Assembly (NCBI GenBank): GCA_050247255.1
Contig: JBFWUM010000023.1
Span: forward strand, 1-64,000
Source: JBFWUM01 sp050247255
GTDB taxonomy: Bacteria > Acidobacteriota > Vicinamibacteria > Vicinamibacterales > UBA2999
Length of the DNA: 64,000 nucleotides
Direction: 5' to 3'
Each line of letters starts with the position of its first letter. Position 1 is the stretch's first letter. Made by a program: the position numbers and the translations under genes. The notes below the pieces were generated by a model, which searched no databases, had not been told where the DNA came from, and saw only the letters and a program-made list of their open reading frames with translations. Positions 36,951-45,359 of the stretch are shown here, one piece after another.

Positions 36951-37362
36951 CCGCCGGCTGCGAACGGCCCCAGCCTTCGCGCTCGACGAGCATCCGAACC
37001 CGGTCGCGGACCTCGTCACGGATGGCCCGCACCCGCTCGAGCGGCTGTCCCTTCGGATCCTCCAGCGGCCAGTCGTCGCGGCGTACCCCGGGAACGACCG
37101 GGCACTCGTCGCCGCAGCCCATCGTGATGAGCCACTGGACCCCCGCCGCCACCTCCTCGGTGAGCCTCGTCGTCGGCGCGCCGGACAGCTCGACACCCGC
37201 TTCGCGCATCACGGCAACCACCTCGGGATGCACGTGGGGGCCCGGCCGCGTGCCGGCGGAGCGCGCCTGCGCCTTCGCCGGGTCGGCGAGCAGATTGAAC
37301 CAGGCCGCCGCCATCTGCGAGCGGCCGGCGTTGTGGACGCAGGCAAAGAGGACGGTTGTCAT
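36931..37362 (-). CDS. arsC: Arsenate reductase, low-molecular-weight phosphatase type
   Basis: A 143-residue enzyme reducing arsenate to arsenite. The active-site CX5R loop FACVHNAGRSQMA starts at Cys8; later cysteines lie in MGCGDECPVVPG, and the acid residue in DDWPLEDPKG. This layout is that of thioredoxin- or mycothiol-coupled LMW-PTP-like ArsC. Its ATG overlaps the aquaporin stop (ATGA), so arsR-aqpS-arsC form one operon. Arsenite made here would leave through the aquaporin. Confidence 0.9.
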   Translation of the reverse strand: MTTVLFACVHNAGRSQMAAAWFNLLADPAKAQARSAGTRPGPHVHPEVVAVMREAGVELSGAPTTRLTEEVAAGVQWLITMGCGDECPVVPGVRRDDWPLEDPKGQPLERVRAIRDEVRDRVRMLVEREGWGRSQPAVTPVAG

Positions 37363-38081
37363 CGGGGCTCGCTATCTCCATGAGGAACGACTACCTGCGG
37401 CGCCGAGCGCGGGAGCGCCGGCACCAGCCACCGGAACAGCCAGGTCGCGGCACACGCGCCGGCGAGCTGAGCGGCGATGAACGCGGGGACATCGGCCGGC
37501 CTGATGCCGGCGAAGGTGTCGGTCAGCGCCCGGGCCAGCGTGACCGCCGGGTTGGCGAACGAGGTCGAGGCGGTGAACCAGTAGGCCGCGGTGATATAGC
37601 CGGCCACCGCGAACGGGACGGCGTCGGTGCGGCGTCGTGCGCACCCCCAGATGACCGCCAGCAGGCCGAACGTGGCGACGAACTCGCTGAAGGCCTGCGC
37701 CGCGCCGGCGCGCGCGTGTCCCGACAGCATGAACACCGGCTCACCGAACATGATGTGGGCGCACCAGACGCCGGCAACGGCGCCGGTAAGCTGCGCCGCG
37801 ATGTACGGCCCTGTCTCCCGCCACGCGAGACCGCCCTGTGACGCGTCAGCCAGGCTGACCGCCGGGTTGAAATGCCCGCCAGACACCGGGCCGAACGTGA
37901 GGATCAGCGCCGACAACGCCGCGCCGGTGGCGATGGTGTTGGCCAGTAGCGCGAGCGCTTCGCTGCCGCCCGCCAGCCGCGCCGCCATGATCCCCGACCC
38001 GACGACCGCGGCCAGCAGCAATGCCGTACCGAACAGCTCGGCAACGACACGGCGCCCGAGCGTGGCCTGAGGATCAGCCAC
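37359..38081 (-). CDS. aqpS: Aquaglyceroporin-type arsenite channel (AqpS-like)
   Basis: A 240-residue MIP-family channel with both half-helix motifs, GGHFNPAVSLAD and ANPAVTLARAL, and six hydrophobic helices. Position between ArsR and ArsC matches the rhizobial ars operon in which AqpS lets arsenite flow out downhill. GTG 38081 is preferred because it opens VADPQATLGRRVVAELFGTALLL; a longer frame would only cover arsR. It overlaps arsR by 8 nt. Confidence 0.85.
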   Translation of the reverse strand: MADPQATLGRRVVAELFGTALLLAAVVGSGIMAARLAGGSEALALLANTIATGAALSALILTFGPVSGGHFNPAVSLADASQGGLAWRETGPYIAAQLTGAVAGVWCAHIMFGEPVFMLSGHARAGAAQAFSEFVATFGLLAVIWGCARRRTDAVPFAVAGYITAAYWFTASTSFANPAVTLARALTDTFAGIRPADVPAFIAAQLAGACAATWLFRWLVPALPRSAPQVVVPHGDSEPR

Positions 38082-38472
38082 GCGGGGAGCAGCAGGACCC
38101 GCCGCCCGAGCTGTCGACGACGTAGAGGCGGCCGAAAGCGCGCGTGAACCGCGTCTGGTCTTCAGCGGTCGTGGCCGTGCCGCCGATGCTCTCCACAGCG
38201 GCCTGGACGACATGCCGGACCGCCGGCGGCAACGCCGGAGAGACCCGATAGTGCATCCAGACGCCGTCCCGACGTGCCGCCACCAGCCCGGTGCGGCGCA
38301 GGTAGGCGAGGTGGCGCGACACGGTCGGCTGCGGCAACCCGAGGCTGCCGTGGATGTGGCACACGCACACCTCGTTGTTGCCGAGCAGCGCCAGGATGCG
38401 GAGCCGGGTGCGATCGGCCAGCGCTTTCAGCGCGTTTTCAACCAGATCGAGCGGGGGTGCAGCGGTCGTCAT
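38074..38472 (-). CDS. arsR: ArsR-family repressor
   Basis: A 132-residue winged-helix metalloregulator: ALADRTRLRILALLGNNEVCVCHIHGSLGLPQPTVSRHLAYLRRTGLV. The Cys pair CVC in the recognition region is the classic arsenite site, and an extra CC pair sits in the C-terminal tail SGGGSCCSPRG. On arsenite binding it should leave the operator between arsR and arsM and derepress both sides. It opens the arsR-aqpS-arsC operon. Confidence 0.92.
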   Translation of the reverse strand: MTTAAPPLDLVENALKALADRTRLRILALLGNNEVCVCHIHGSLGLPQPTVSRHLAYLRRTGLVAARRDGVWMHYRVSPALPPAVRHVVQAAVESIGGTATTAEDQTRFTRAFGRLYVVDSSGGGSCCSPRG

Positions 38473-38527
38473 ATATTCGCCTTGACAAATATAGCATCCG
38501 CCAATAAATTCGCGTTAGCGAATATAT
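38471..38527. promoter_or_regulatory. Divergent arsR/arsM promoter-operator
   Basis: For arsM: TTGACA (38482-38487), 17-nt spacer, TAAATT (38505-38510), a near-ideal housekeeping promoter. Outer arms ATATATTCGC (38471-38480) and GCGAATATAT (38518-38527) are perfect inverted repeats, and ATTCGC-GTTA-GCGAAT (38508-38523) is a second palindrome over the start site. Both are candidate ArsR sites. TATATT on the minus strand (38488-38493) may serve arsR. Confidence 0.75.
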
Positions 38528-38539
38528 AGGAGTGACGAC

Positions 38540-39343
38540 ATGAGGGCGATCGACAACGTGAAGGCGGTAGTGCAGGAGAAGTATGGGGAGGCGGCGCTGC
38601 GTGCTCGCAGCGGTGAAAAGGCGGGGTGCGGCTGCGGCACGGGCGGCTGCGGTGTGCCCGACCCGATCACCTCGAACCTCTATGACGAGGCGCAGGCAGG
38701 GGCCATTCCGGCCGCGGCCATGCTGGCCTCGCTCGGCTGTGGCAACCCGACGGCGCTGGCCGAGCTCAACGCCGGCGAGACGGTGCTGGACCTCGGATCG
38801 GGCGGCGGCATCGACGTGCTGCTGTCGGCGCGGCGCGTCGGCCCGACCGGCAAGGCGTACGGGCTGGACATGACCGACGAGATGCTCGCACTCGCGCGCG
38901 AGAACCAGCAGAAGGCGGGTGCGACCAACGTCGAGTTCCTGAAGGGCGAGATCGAGCAGATCCCACTGCCGGACAATTCGGTCGACGTCATCATCTCCAA
39001 CTGCGTGATCAACCTGTCGGCCGACAAGGACCGCGTCCTGGCCGAGGCGTTCCGGGTGCTCAAGCCTGGTGGGCGGTTCGCGGTGTCGGACGTCGTCACG
39101 CGTGGCGAATTGCCGGAGGCCATGCGCAACGACGTGGACCTCTGGGTTGGCTGCATCGCCGGGGCGTTGGATGAAGCGGACTATCGCCGCCGGCTGACGG
39201 CCGCCGGCTTCGAGGCCGCCGAGGTGGAACCGACGCGGATCTATGACGAGTTCGACGGCAAGGTCATGGGCGCCTTCGTTCGCGCGCGCAAGCCGGTCGC
39301 TGCGGCAAAGACCTGCTGCGGGCCGACCTGCTGTACCGTTTAG
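38540..39343 (+). CDS. arsM: Arsenite S-adenosylmethionine methyltransferase
   Basis: A 267-residue methyltransferase. SAM site VLDLGSGGGIDVLL near residue 80. The three arsenite-binding cysteines of the family are in LGCGNP, ISNCVINLS and WVGCIAGAL. An extra Cys-rich N-terminal block (AGCGCGTGGCG) and a C-terminal CCGPTCC tail add thiols. It methylates arsenite to volatile or exported species. AGGAG lies 8 nt before the ATG. It is transcribed divergently from arsR. Confidence 0.95.
   Translation: MRAIDNVKAVVQEKYGEAALRARSGEKAGCGCGTGGCGVPDPITSNLYDEAQAGAIPAAAMLASLGCGNPTALAELNAGETVLDLGSGGGIDVLLSARRVGPTGKAYGLDMTDEMLALARENQQKAGATNVEFLKGEIEQIPLPDNSVDVIISNCVINLSADKDRVLAEAFRVLKPGGRFAVSDVVTRGELPEAMRNDVDLWVGCIAGALDEADYRRRLTAAGFEAAEVEPTRIYDEFDGKVMGAFVRARKPVAAAKTCCGPTCCTV
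39334..39339 (+). promoter_or_regulatory. -10-like TACCGT, leaderless spacing before crcB
   Basis: TACCGT ends exactly 6 nt before the crcB ATG although it lies within the last codons of arsM. An internal leaderless promoter is possible. Confidence 0.35.
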
Positions 39344-39345
39344 CG

Positions 39346-39729
39346 ATGCCGATCTGGGTGGCGGTGGCCGTCGGCGGGGCGCTGGGCTCCGTGGCGCGTC
39401 ACGGCGTGAATCACCTCGTCCAGGGGCAGGCGCGGTTCGCGCGCTTCCCCTGGGCGACGATGCTGGTCAATGTCTCAGGGTGCCTGATCATTGGTCTACT
39501 CGCCGGTGTCATCGCCTCCGGCCGGCTGCCGATGCGCGCCGGCTGGCGCGAGTTCGTGTTCGTCGGTCTCCTGGGCGGGTTCACGACCTTTTCCACCTTC
39601 GGGCTCGACACGGTCACCCTGCTGCGCGCCGGCGCCACCGGCGATGCCTTCCTCAACGTCGCCGGTAACCTCGTCATCGGGGTAGGCGCGGTCTACGCCG
39701 GGCTGCTCATTGGTGAACTGGGCCGCTAG
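39346..39729 (+). CDS. crcB: Fluoride ion channel CrcB/Fluc
   Basis: A 127-residue four-helix channel. GGALGSVARHGVN at the N-terminus, NVSGCLIIGLLAG in helix 2 and GLLGGFTTFSTFGLDTV, the signature lining the pore. Dual-topology dimers export fluoride. It follows arsM after 2 nt, so there is no room for a fluoride riboswitch; regulation is probably shared with arsM or constitutive. Confidence 0.92.
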   Translation: MPIWVAVAVGGALGSVARHGVNHLVQGQARFARFPWATMLVNVSGCLIIGLLAGVIASGRLPMRAGWREFVFVGLLGGFTTFSTFGLDTVTLLRAGATGDAFLNVAGNLVIGVGAVYAGLLIGELGR

Positions 39730-41605
39730 GATCCTGCTACTCGGGGTCCTGATGGCGCCCGCGCTGGTAGCGGGACAGGAGCAGGAGCCCGTTCGCATCG
39801 AGGAAGAAGTCCTTGTCGAGGCGACGCGCACCAACCGCCGCATCGAGGACGATCCACAGCGCGTCGAGGTCATCGAGCGCGAGGAGATCGAGGAGAAGCT
39901 CCTCATGACCCCCGGCGACATCGTCATGATGCTCAACGAGATGGGCGGCATGCGGGTGCAGGCGACGTCGCCCTCGCTCGGCGCCGCCAGCGTGCGCGTG
40001 CAGGGGATGCGCGGCCGCTACACGCGATTCCTGTCGGATGGCCTGCCGCTGTTTGGCGAGCAGGTTGGCGCGCTCGGGCTGCTGCAGATTCCGCCGATGG
40101 ACCTCGGGCGCGTCGAAGTCATCAAGGGCGTGGCATCCTCTCTGTACGGCGCCGGGGCGATGGGTGGAGTCGTCAACCTGATCGCCCGCCGCCCTGAGGA
40201 TGAGCGCGAGATCGAGGCGCTGTTCAATCAATCGACGCGCGGCGCGACGGACGTGATCGGATGGCTGGCCGGACCGATGTCCTCTGGCTGGAGCGGCTCG
40301 CTGCTGGCCGGCGGTCACTTCCAGCGCGAGAGCGACGTGGACGATGACCGGTGGGCGGACTTGCCTGGTTACTCCCGCGGAGTGATCCGGCCGCGGTTCT
40401 TCTGGGATGGCGGGGGCGGCCGCCGCGCCTTCGTGACCACGGGTGTGACCGTCGAGTCGCGCGAAGGCGGTAGCGACACCTACGTGGAAGCGCTCGATAC
40501 GACGCGCGCCGACGCCGGCGCGATGTTTCAGACCATCGTCCGTGAGTCGTACGTGCTGACGTTTCGCGGCGCCGCGGCGCAGCAGCGCCACGACCATCGG
40601 TTCGGCGAGGTGCTCGAGCGCGACCGGCACGACACGCTGTTCGGCGAGGTGGCGGTGCGCGGCGCCTTCGGCGCGCATACGTGGGTCGCCGGCGGCGCGG
40701 TCGAGTACGACGCGTATCGCCCGCAGGACGTGCCGCGGTTCGCGTATCGCTACACCATTCCCGGCGTGTTCGTGCAGGACGACATCGAGCTGACGCCGTG
40801 GGCGGCGGTCAGCGGCAGCGCCAGGCTCGATCATCACAGCGAGTACGGCTCGTTCCTCAGCCCGCGCGGCGCGCTCTTGCTGCGCGCTGGCGGATGGAGC
40901 AGCCGCCTGTCGGCCGGGCTCGGCTTCTTCGGGCCGTCGGCGCTGACGGAAGAAACGGAAGCGGCCGGTCTGACGCGACTTCAGCTTCCCGGAGCGCTGC
41001 GCGCCGAGCGCGGCCGGTCGCTCTCGGTCGACCTGACCCGCACGCAGGGCCCCATGTCGGCGACGGTCACGCTGTTCGCGTCGCAGGTCGAGCACCCGAT
41101 TCACGTCAGCCGCGACGAGGCCTACGCGCTGACGAACCTCGACGATCCGGCAACGAACCGCGGCGTCGAGCTGCTCGGCACCTTCAGGCAGGAGCCGTTC
41201 TCGGTCACGGCCAGCTACGCCTACGTGCGGGCGCGGGAACGCGTTGGCGGCGTCGAAGACGATGTGGCGCTGACGCCGCGGCATTCGGCGGGGCTCGTCG
41301 GCATGTGGGAGCGCGAGGGTGTCGGCCGCGTGGGCGTGGAGTGGTACTTCACCGGCCGGCAGCGGCTCGAGGTGAACCCGTATCGCGCCCGCAGCGCCCC
41401 GTACTCAGTCTTCGGCGTGCTCGTCGAGCGGCAGCTCGGCCGCCTGCGCCTGTTCGTGAACGGCGAGAACCTTACCGGCGTTCGGCAGACCAACTGGGAT
41501 CGGTTGCTGCGCCCGGCTCGCGGCGTCGACGGCCGGTGGACCGTCGATGCCTGGGCTCCGCTCGATGGCCGCACCGTCAACGGCGGGCTGCGCGTGTCCT
41601 TCTGA
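39713..41605 (+). CDS. TonB-dependent receptor
   Basis: A 630-residue outer-membrane receptor. Signal peptide to about VAGQ, TonB-box-like EEVLVEATRTNRRIEDDP, plug with VRVQGMRGRYTRFLSDGLPLFGEQ and VEVIKGVASSLYGAGAMGGVVNLI, barrel ending in GGLRVSF. The plug type is that of metal-chelate/vitamin B12 receptors. GTG 39713 overlaps crcB by 17 nt; TTG 39710 is an alternative. Membership of the arsM-crcB transcription unit suggests a role in metal or metalloid uptake, substrate unknown. Confidence 0.85.
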   Translation: MNWAARILLLGVLMAPALVAGQEQEPVRIEEEVLVEATRTNRRIEDDPQRVEVIEREEIEEKLLMTPGDIVMMLNEMGGMRVQATSPSLGAASVRVQGMRGRYTRFLSDGLPLFGEQVGALGLLQIPPMDLGRVEVIKGVASSLYGAGAMGGVVNLIARRPEDEREIEALFNQSTRGATDVIGWLAGPMSSGWSGSLLAGGHFQRESDVDDDRWADLPGYSRGVIRPRFFWDGGGGRRAFVTTGVTVESREGGSDTYVEALDTTRADAGAMFQTIVRESYVLTFRGAAAQQRHDHRFGEVLERDRHDTLFGEVAVRGAFGAHTWVAGGAVEYDAYRPQDVPRFAYRYTIPGVFVQDDIELTPWAAVSGSARLDHHSEYGSFLSPRGALLLRAGGWSSRLSAGLGFFGPSALTEETEAAGLTRLQLPGALRAERGRSLSVDLTRTQGPMSATVTLFASQVEHPIHVSRDEAYALTNLDDPATNRGVELLGTFRQEPFSVTASYAYVRARERVGGVEDDVALTPRHSAGLVGMWEREGVGRVGVEWYFTGRQRLEVNPYRARSAPYSVFGVLVERQLGRLRLFVNGENLTGVRQTNWDRLLRPARGVDGRWTVDAWAPLDGRTVNGGLRVSF

Positions 41606-41650
41606 GGTCGACGTTAACGCGCTGTTAACCTTTTCCCGCACCGGCCCCGG

Positions 41651-41656
41651 TAGACT
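41651..41656 (+). promoter_or_regulatory. -10-like TAGACT, leaderless spacing
   Basis: TAGACT ends 6 nt before the GTG at 41663. Two GTTAAC strings lie upstream at 41613-41618 and 41624-41629. Confidence 0.55.
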
Positions 41657-41662
41657 TGGCGC

Positions 41663-42088
41663 GTGGATTCCCTGCGGCGGATTCTGCTGCTGCTGGTCGG
41701 CCTCGGCGTCGTGGGTACGGCTGCAGACCTGGTGCTGCTCGAGCATTATGCCGACTGGTGGCAGCTGGCTCCGTTTGCGCTGCTCGCCGCGGCCCTGGCC
41801 TCCGCCGTCTGGCTCGCGCTGGCCCCCGGGCGGGGAGCCGTGGCGGCCGTCCGCGGCGCCATGCTCCTGTTGATGGCCTGCGGCGTCCTCGGGCTCTGGC
41901 GGCACTACACCGCGAACATCGAGTTCGAGCGCGAGATCGCTCCCGAGAGCTCGGGCATCACACTCGTCTGGAGCGCCGTGAGGGGAGCGGCGCCGCCGAC
42001 GCTGGCGCCGGCCGCGTTGATTCACCTGGGCCTGCTCGGCCTGGCATCGACCTACGGGACACGGTTTCACGAAGGAGAGGAACGATGA
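41663..42088 (+). CDS. Four-helix membrane protein, unknown
   Basis: A 141-residue protein with hydrophobic segments at about 7-27, 35-55, 63-80 and 112-130 and a soluble loop NIEFEREIAPESSG. It resembles small integral proteins found beside metal-uptake receptors in this phylum; no named family. GTG start with a -10-like hexamer 6 nt upstream; overlaps the next gene by 4 nt (ATGA). Confidence 0.65.
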   Translation: MDSLRRILLLLVGLGVVGTAADLVLLEHYADWWQLAPFALLAAALASAVWLALAPGRGAVAAVRGAMLLLMACGVLGLWRHYTANIEFEREIAPESSGITLVWSAVRGAAPPTLAPAALIHLGLLGLASTYGTRFHEGEER

Positions 42089-42531
42089 GAAGCGCAATCA
42101 CCCTGCTGGCTGTTGTCATCACGCTGGCGGCCGTCGACGCCGCGGCGCAAGGCCAGGCCCAGCCGCTGGTCAACCCGAACACCGCGACCGAGCAGCAGCT
42201 CCAGGCGCAGCAGCCGCTGACCGCCGCCGTGGTGAAGGGCATCATGGAGCGGCGGCCGTTCAAGACCAACGTCGAGCTGAACACCTACCTGCGGCAGACG
42301 CTCAGCGCCGAGCAGGCGACCGAAGTCTATCGCCGCGTCTGGATCCCGCTCAACCTGAATACCGCCACCCGCGAAGAAATCCTGCTGATCCCGGCTCTCG
42401 GCAACCGGATGGCGCGCGAGTTCGAGGAGTACCGCCCCTACCGCAACATCGAGCAGTTCCGCCGCGAGATCGGCAAGTACGTCAACCAGCAGGAAGTGGC
42501 GCGGCTGGAACGCTACGTCACGTTGAACTAA
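42085..42531 (+). CDS. Exported helix-hairpin-helix (ComEA-like) protein
   Basis: A 148-residue protein: signal peptide to about AAAQ, then two helix-hairpin-helix motifs, NPNTATEQQLQ and LNLNTATREEILLIPALGNRMAREFEEYRPY. ComEA-type HhH domains bind DNA, but many exported HhH proteins have other roles. GAAGGAGAGG precedes the ATG closely. Translationally coupled with the membrane protein before it. Confidence 0.8.
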   Translation: MRSAITLLAVVITLAAVDAAAQGQAQPLVNPNTATEQQLQAQQPLTAAVVKGIMERRPFKTNVELNTYLRQTLSAEQATEVYRRVWIPLNLNTATREEILLIPALGNRMAREFEEYRPYRNIEQFRREIGKYVNQQEVARLERYVTLN

Positions 42532-42534
42532 GCT
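42529..42534 (+). promoter_or_regulatory. -10-like TAAGCT, leaderless spacing
   Basis: TAAGCT, overlapping the previous stop codon, ends 6 nt before GTG 42541. The same hexamer precedes phoA at the same distance. Confidence 0.45.
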
Positions 42535-42540
42535 CGGATC

Positions 42541-42945
42541 GTGGAGCTCGTGCGCCGACACCTCGCCGCGTTCGCGCTCATCATGGTGAGCCTGCACGCG
42601 GCGGTGTCGCCGCTCGGCGCCCTGCGCGCGTGCCTTGCGCCTGACCACACCCATGCCGGCGGCGAGCACGACTGTCCTCACCACCAGTCACACACGATGG
42701 CTGGGATGGAGGGGCACGATCATGCGCAGATGGGGCACAGCATGCCGCCCGCAGCCCCGTCGCAGGAGCCGGCGCTGACCTGCGGCTGCGCCAACGATCC
42801 GCTCGGCATGCTCTCGGTGGCCGACGCCGATGTCCCCGACGACACCCCTGCCACGTTGAACCCCGGAACCCCGGGCCCCTCGGACCTTCGCACCCCCGGA
42901 CCCTCGGACCCCCGCACCGTCCCATCTCCCCCTCCACGCAGCTGA
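42541..42945 (+). CDS. Exported His/Met/Cys-rich metal-binding protein
   Basis: A 134-residue protein with an N-terminal hydrophobic signal (AAFALIMVSLHAAVSPLG), a His/Met-rich centre (DHTHAGGEHDCPHHQSH, MAGMEGHDHAQMGHSM) and a CGC motif. Such sequences bind copper or similar ions in the periplasm. The C-terminal 30 residues (PGPSDLRTPGPSDPRTV and tail) come from an 8-bp DNA repeat rather than from a protein fold. GTG start. Neighbour of a TonB receptor and upstream of copA. Confidence 0.65.
   Translation: MELVRRHLAAFALIMVSLHAAVSPLGALRACLAPDHTHAGGEHDCPHHQSHTMAGMEGHDHAQMGHSMPPAAPSQEPALTCGCANDPLGMLSVADADVPDDTPATLNPGTPGPSDLRTPGPSDPRTVPSPPPRS
42881..42920. repeat. Five tandem 8-bp units CGGACCNN in coding sequence
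   Basis: Units CGGACCTT, CGCACCCC, CGGACCCT, CGGACCCC and CGCACCGT stand in exact 8-bp register, with degenerate units just upstream. The same repeat with five units is inside copA at 47564-47603. Eight is not a multiple of three, so unit gain or loss would shift the frame. Confidence 0.8.
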
Positions 42946-42969
42946 TCGACCGTCAAAACGTTTCGATCA
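42943..42969. promoter_or_regulatory. Inverted repeat TGATCGA...TCGATCA upstream of TonB receptor
   Basis: TGATCGA (42943-42949) and TCGATCA (42963-42969) are perfect inverted arms with centres 20 bp apart, two helical turns, directly before the ribosome binding site AAGGGA. Candidate operator; regulator unknown. Confidence 0.35.
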
Positions 42970-42987
42970 ACCTGAAGGGAGATGTGT

Positions 42988-45342
42988 ATGTACTCGACGT
43001 GTCGCGTCGCGTGTGTGGTGTTGTGTCTATGGTTGTGTCCTGCGCTGGCATTCGCGCAGGCTGAAGGTCTTATCAGAGGCCAGGTGGTTGCCGCCGACGG
43101 GACGGCTATTGCTGGCGCCAGTGTCACGCTGGCAGGGGCAGAAGGGCGCATCGTTCAGCAAGGCGTCGCCGACGCGGAGGGGCGCTTCCTCTTACCCATC
43201 GTCAAGCCCGGCCGCTACGAGTTGCGGGTGACACGCTCGGGATTTGCCGAGCGGGCGTTGCCGTTGCCGATCGAACCGCGGGAGGTGCGTGACCTGGTCA
43301 TCAGGCTCGACGTGGCGGCCGTGTCCGTGACCGTCGACGTGACGGCGGTCGTGGTGCCAGCCGGCACGCACTCGCCGAGTTCGACGGTCCTCGACGCCGA
43401 GCGCGTGAACACGCTGTCGCCTGTGCTGCGCACCAATCTCACCGAGGCGATCGTGACGCTGGCGCCCGGCATGATTCGCGGGCATGACGACTTCGTCCAC
43501 ATCCGCGGCCACGAAGTCGCCCTGAATCCGCTCATCAACGGCGTCGCGTTCTGGGAGAACCCGCACGCGCTGTTCTCCAGCGGCTTCAGCCCGGAGATCA
43601 TCGACACCGCGAATGTCATGACCGGTGGGTTCCCCGCAGAGTACGGCAACCGCTTCGGCGGGGTCATCGACGTCGTCACCAAGTCGGGGGCGTCGATGGG
43701 GAACAGTGGCAGCGTGGCGCTGTCGGCCGGCGGCGCCGGGCGGAAGGGAGCGTCCGGCGAGTTCGGCGGCAGCCGCGGGCGGCTCGGCTACTACCTCTTC
43801 GCCGCGGCGTTCACATCGGAGCGGTTCCTCAGCCCGCCTGACCCGCGCGCGATTCATGACGGCGGGTTGGGCGGCCGCGGATTCGGCCAGGTCGACTGGG
43901 CGACGGAGCGCGCCGGCGCGCTTCGGCTGACGGTTGCTGGAGATGCGCTCTCCTTCGAGATTCCGAAGACACCGTCCGACATGGCGTACCGTGCGCCGGC
44001 CGAGCCGGAGCAGCGGAACCGCCAGCAGACGGCGATCCTCGGCTGGATCAGGGCCGGCTCTGCCACGGTGACATCGGCGTCGTTCTATCAGCGTTGGTCA
44101 CGGACGCGGCTCGAGCCCGCAACCGGGCCGCTCACCGCGGCGGCCGGCCTGACGCGCGCACTTCGGACGCTGGGCATCAAGGGCGATGTCACGCGCGCGT
44201 CGGGCCCGCACACGTGGAAGGCTGGCGTGGACATCGTGTCGCTGCGGCCGACCGAGACCCTGGACTACCAGTACGACGGCTACCGCGAGCTGACCCATCT
44301 CCTCGGCCTGCCGCACATGCATATCCACGGCAATCGCATCCAGTACACCGGGCGCGACAGCGGCGGCCAGGTGAGCGCGTTCGTGCAGGACTCACTGCGG
44401 CTGGGCAGCCGGGTGATGCTGGATCTCGGCGTGCGCGTCGATCGCTACGACATGGTGACGACCGCGTCGCATGCGAGCCCGCGCGCCAACCTTGCGGTGC
44501 AGGTGGGGCGCGGGGCGGTCGTGCACGCGTCGTACAACCGGTTCTTCGTGCCGCCGCCGATCGAGGGCGTGCTGTCGAGCAGCGCTGGGCTGACGGCTGA
44601 CATCAGCGAGATCGGCCGCGCACTGCCGCCGATCGAGCCGACGGTCGAAGACCAGGGCGAGCTCGGCATCAGCGCTCCGGTGGGGCCGCTACGTGTCGTC
44701 GCGACGGGCTATCTGCGCACGACCGATAACCCCGTCCACACGACCGTGTGGCCCGACTCGCGCATCTACTCGTATGCGAGCTTCGATCGCGGTAAGGCCT
44801 ACGGCCTGGAGCTGAAGGCCGAAGCGCCCGGGCTGGCGCGCCTCGGTCTCACCGCTTACGCCAACTACTCGCTCGGTCGCGCGTGGTTTTTCAACCCCGT
44901 GACAGGCGGGTTTGTCACCGAGGCCGGGCACATCACCGACACGAACCGGTTCCTGGCGCCGATGGACCAGACGCACACGTTCACCGGAGGCATCACCTAC
45001 CGGCACGCGAGCAGCGGGACATGGTTCGGGACTACGCTCGAATATGGCAGCGGCACGCCGATTGGTCACGTCTCGAGCGAGCATGCGCATGCAGATGGTG
45101 AGGCCGACCACGAGGATGCCTCGTCGGGCGGGGCATCACGGGTCCTCGCCCACCTGACCGGGAACCTGTCGTTCGGTGTCGACCTGCTGCGACGCGCCGC
45201 GGCGCGTTCGCCGCTCACGCTCCAGGTGGACGTCGAGAACATCTCCGACAACGTCTACCTGATCGCCACGGAAGGGGAGTTCTCGCCCAGGCAATACGCG
45301 GCTCCGAGGCTCGTCACGCTCTCGGTGCGCTATCGCTTCTAG
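42988..45342 (+). CDS. TonB-dependent receptor with His-rich loop
   Basis: A 784-residue receptor: signal peptide to about AFAQ, carboxypeptidase-regulatory domain (residues 25-105), plug (VHIRGHEVALNPLINGVAFWENPHALF, GGFPAEYGNRFGGVIDVVTKSG), barrel ending VTLSVRYRF. An extracellular-type loop holds HVSSEHAHADGEADHEDAS, and HMHIHGNR lies in another, both metal-binding in character. ATG 42988 is preferred to 42982 because AAGGGA then has an 8-nt spacing. It sits between His-rich and DUF411 proteins, so copper or zinc is a plausible cargo or signal. Confidence 0.88.
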   Translation: MYSTCRVACVVLCLWLCPALAFAQAEGLIRGQVVAADGTAIAGASVTLAGAEGRIVQQGVADAEGRFLLPIVKPGRYELRVTRSGFAERALPLPIEPREVRDLVIRLDVAAVSVTVDVTAVVVPAGTHSPSSTVLDAERVNTLSPVLRTNLTEAIVTLAPGMIRGHDDFVHIRGHEVALNPLINGVAFWENPHALFSSGFSPEIIDTANVMTGGFPAEYGNRFGGVIDVVTKSGASMGNSGSVALSAGGAGRKGASGEFGGSRGRLGYYLFAAAFTSERFLSPPDPRAIHDGGLGGRGFGQVDWATERAGALRLTVAGDALSFEIPKTPSDMAYRAPAEPEQRNRQQTAILGWIRAGSATVTSASFYQRWSRTRLEPATGPLTAAAGLTRALRTLGIKGDVTRASGPHTWKAGVDIVSLRPTETLDYQYDGYRELTHLLGLPHMHIHGNRIQYTGRDSGGQVSAFVQDSLRLGSRVMLDLGVRVDRYDMVTTASHASPRANLAVQVGRGAVVHASYNRFFVPPPIEGVLSSSAGLTADISEIGRALPPIEPTVEDQGELGISAPVGPLRVVATGYLRTTDNPVHTTVWPDSRIYSYASFDRGKAYGLELKAEAPGLARLGLTAYANYSLGRAWFFNPVTGGFVTEAGHITDTNRFLAPMDQTHTFTGGITYRHASSGTWFGTTLEYGSGTPIGHVSSEHAHADGEADHEDASSGGASRVLAHLTGNLSFGVDLLRRAAARSPLTLQVDVENISDNVYLIATEGEFSPRQYAAPRLVTLSVRYRF

Positions 45343-45347
45343 CAGGG

Positions 45348-45353
45348 TAAACT
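45348..45353 (+). promoter_or_regulatory. -10-like TAAACT, leaderless spacing
   Basis: TAAACT ends 6 nt before the DUF411 ATG; no Shine-Dalgarno. Confidence 0.5.
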
Positions 45354-45359
45354 GGGGCC

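Noticed and set aside
39300..39346. Fluoride riboswitch before crcB
   Set aside because: Only 2 nt separate arsM and crcB; there is no room for the aptamer.
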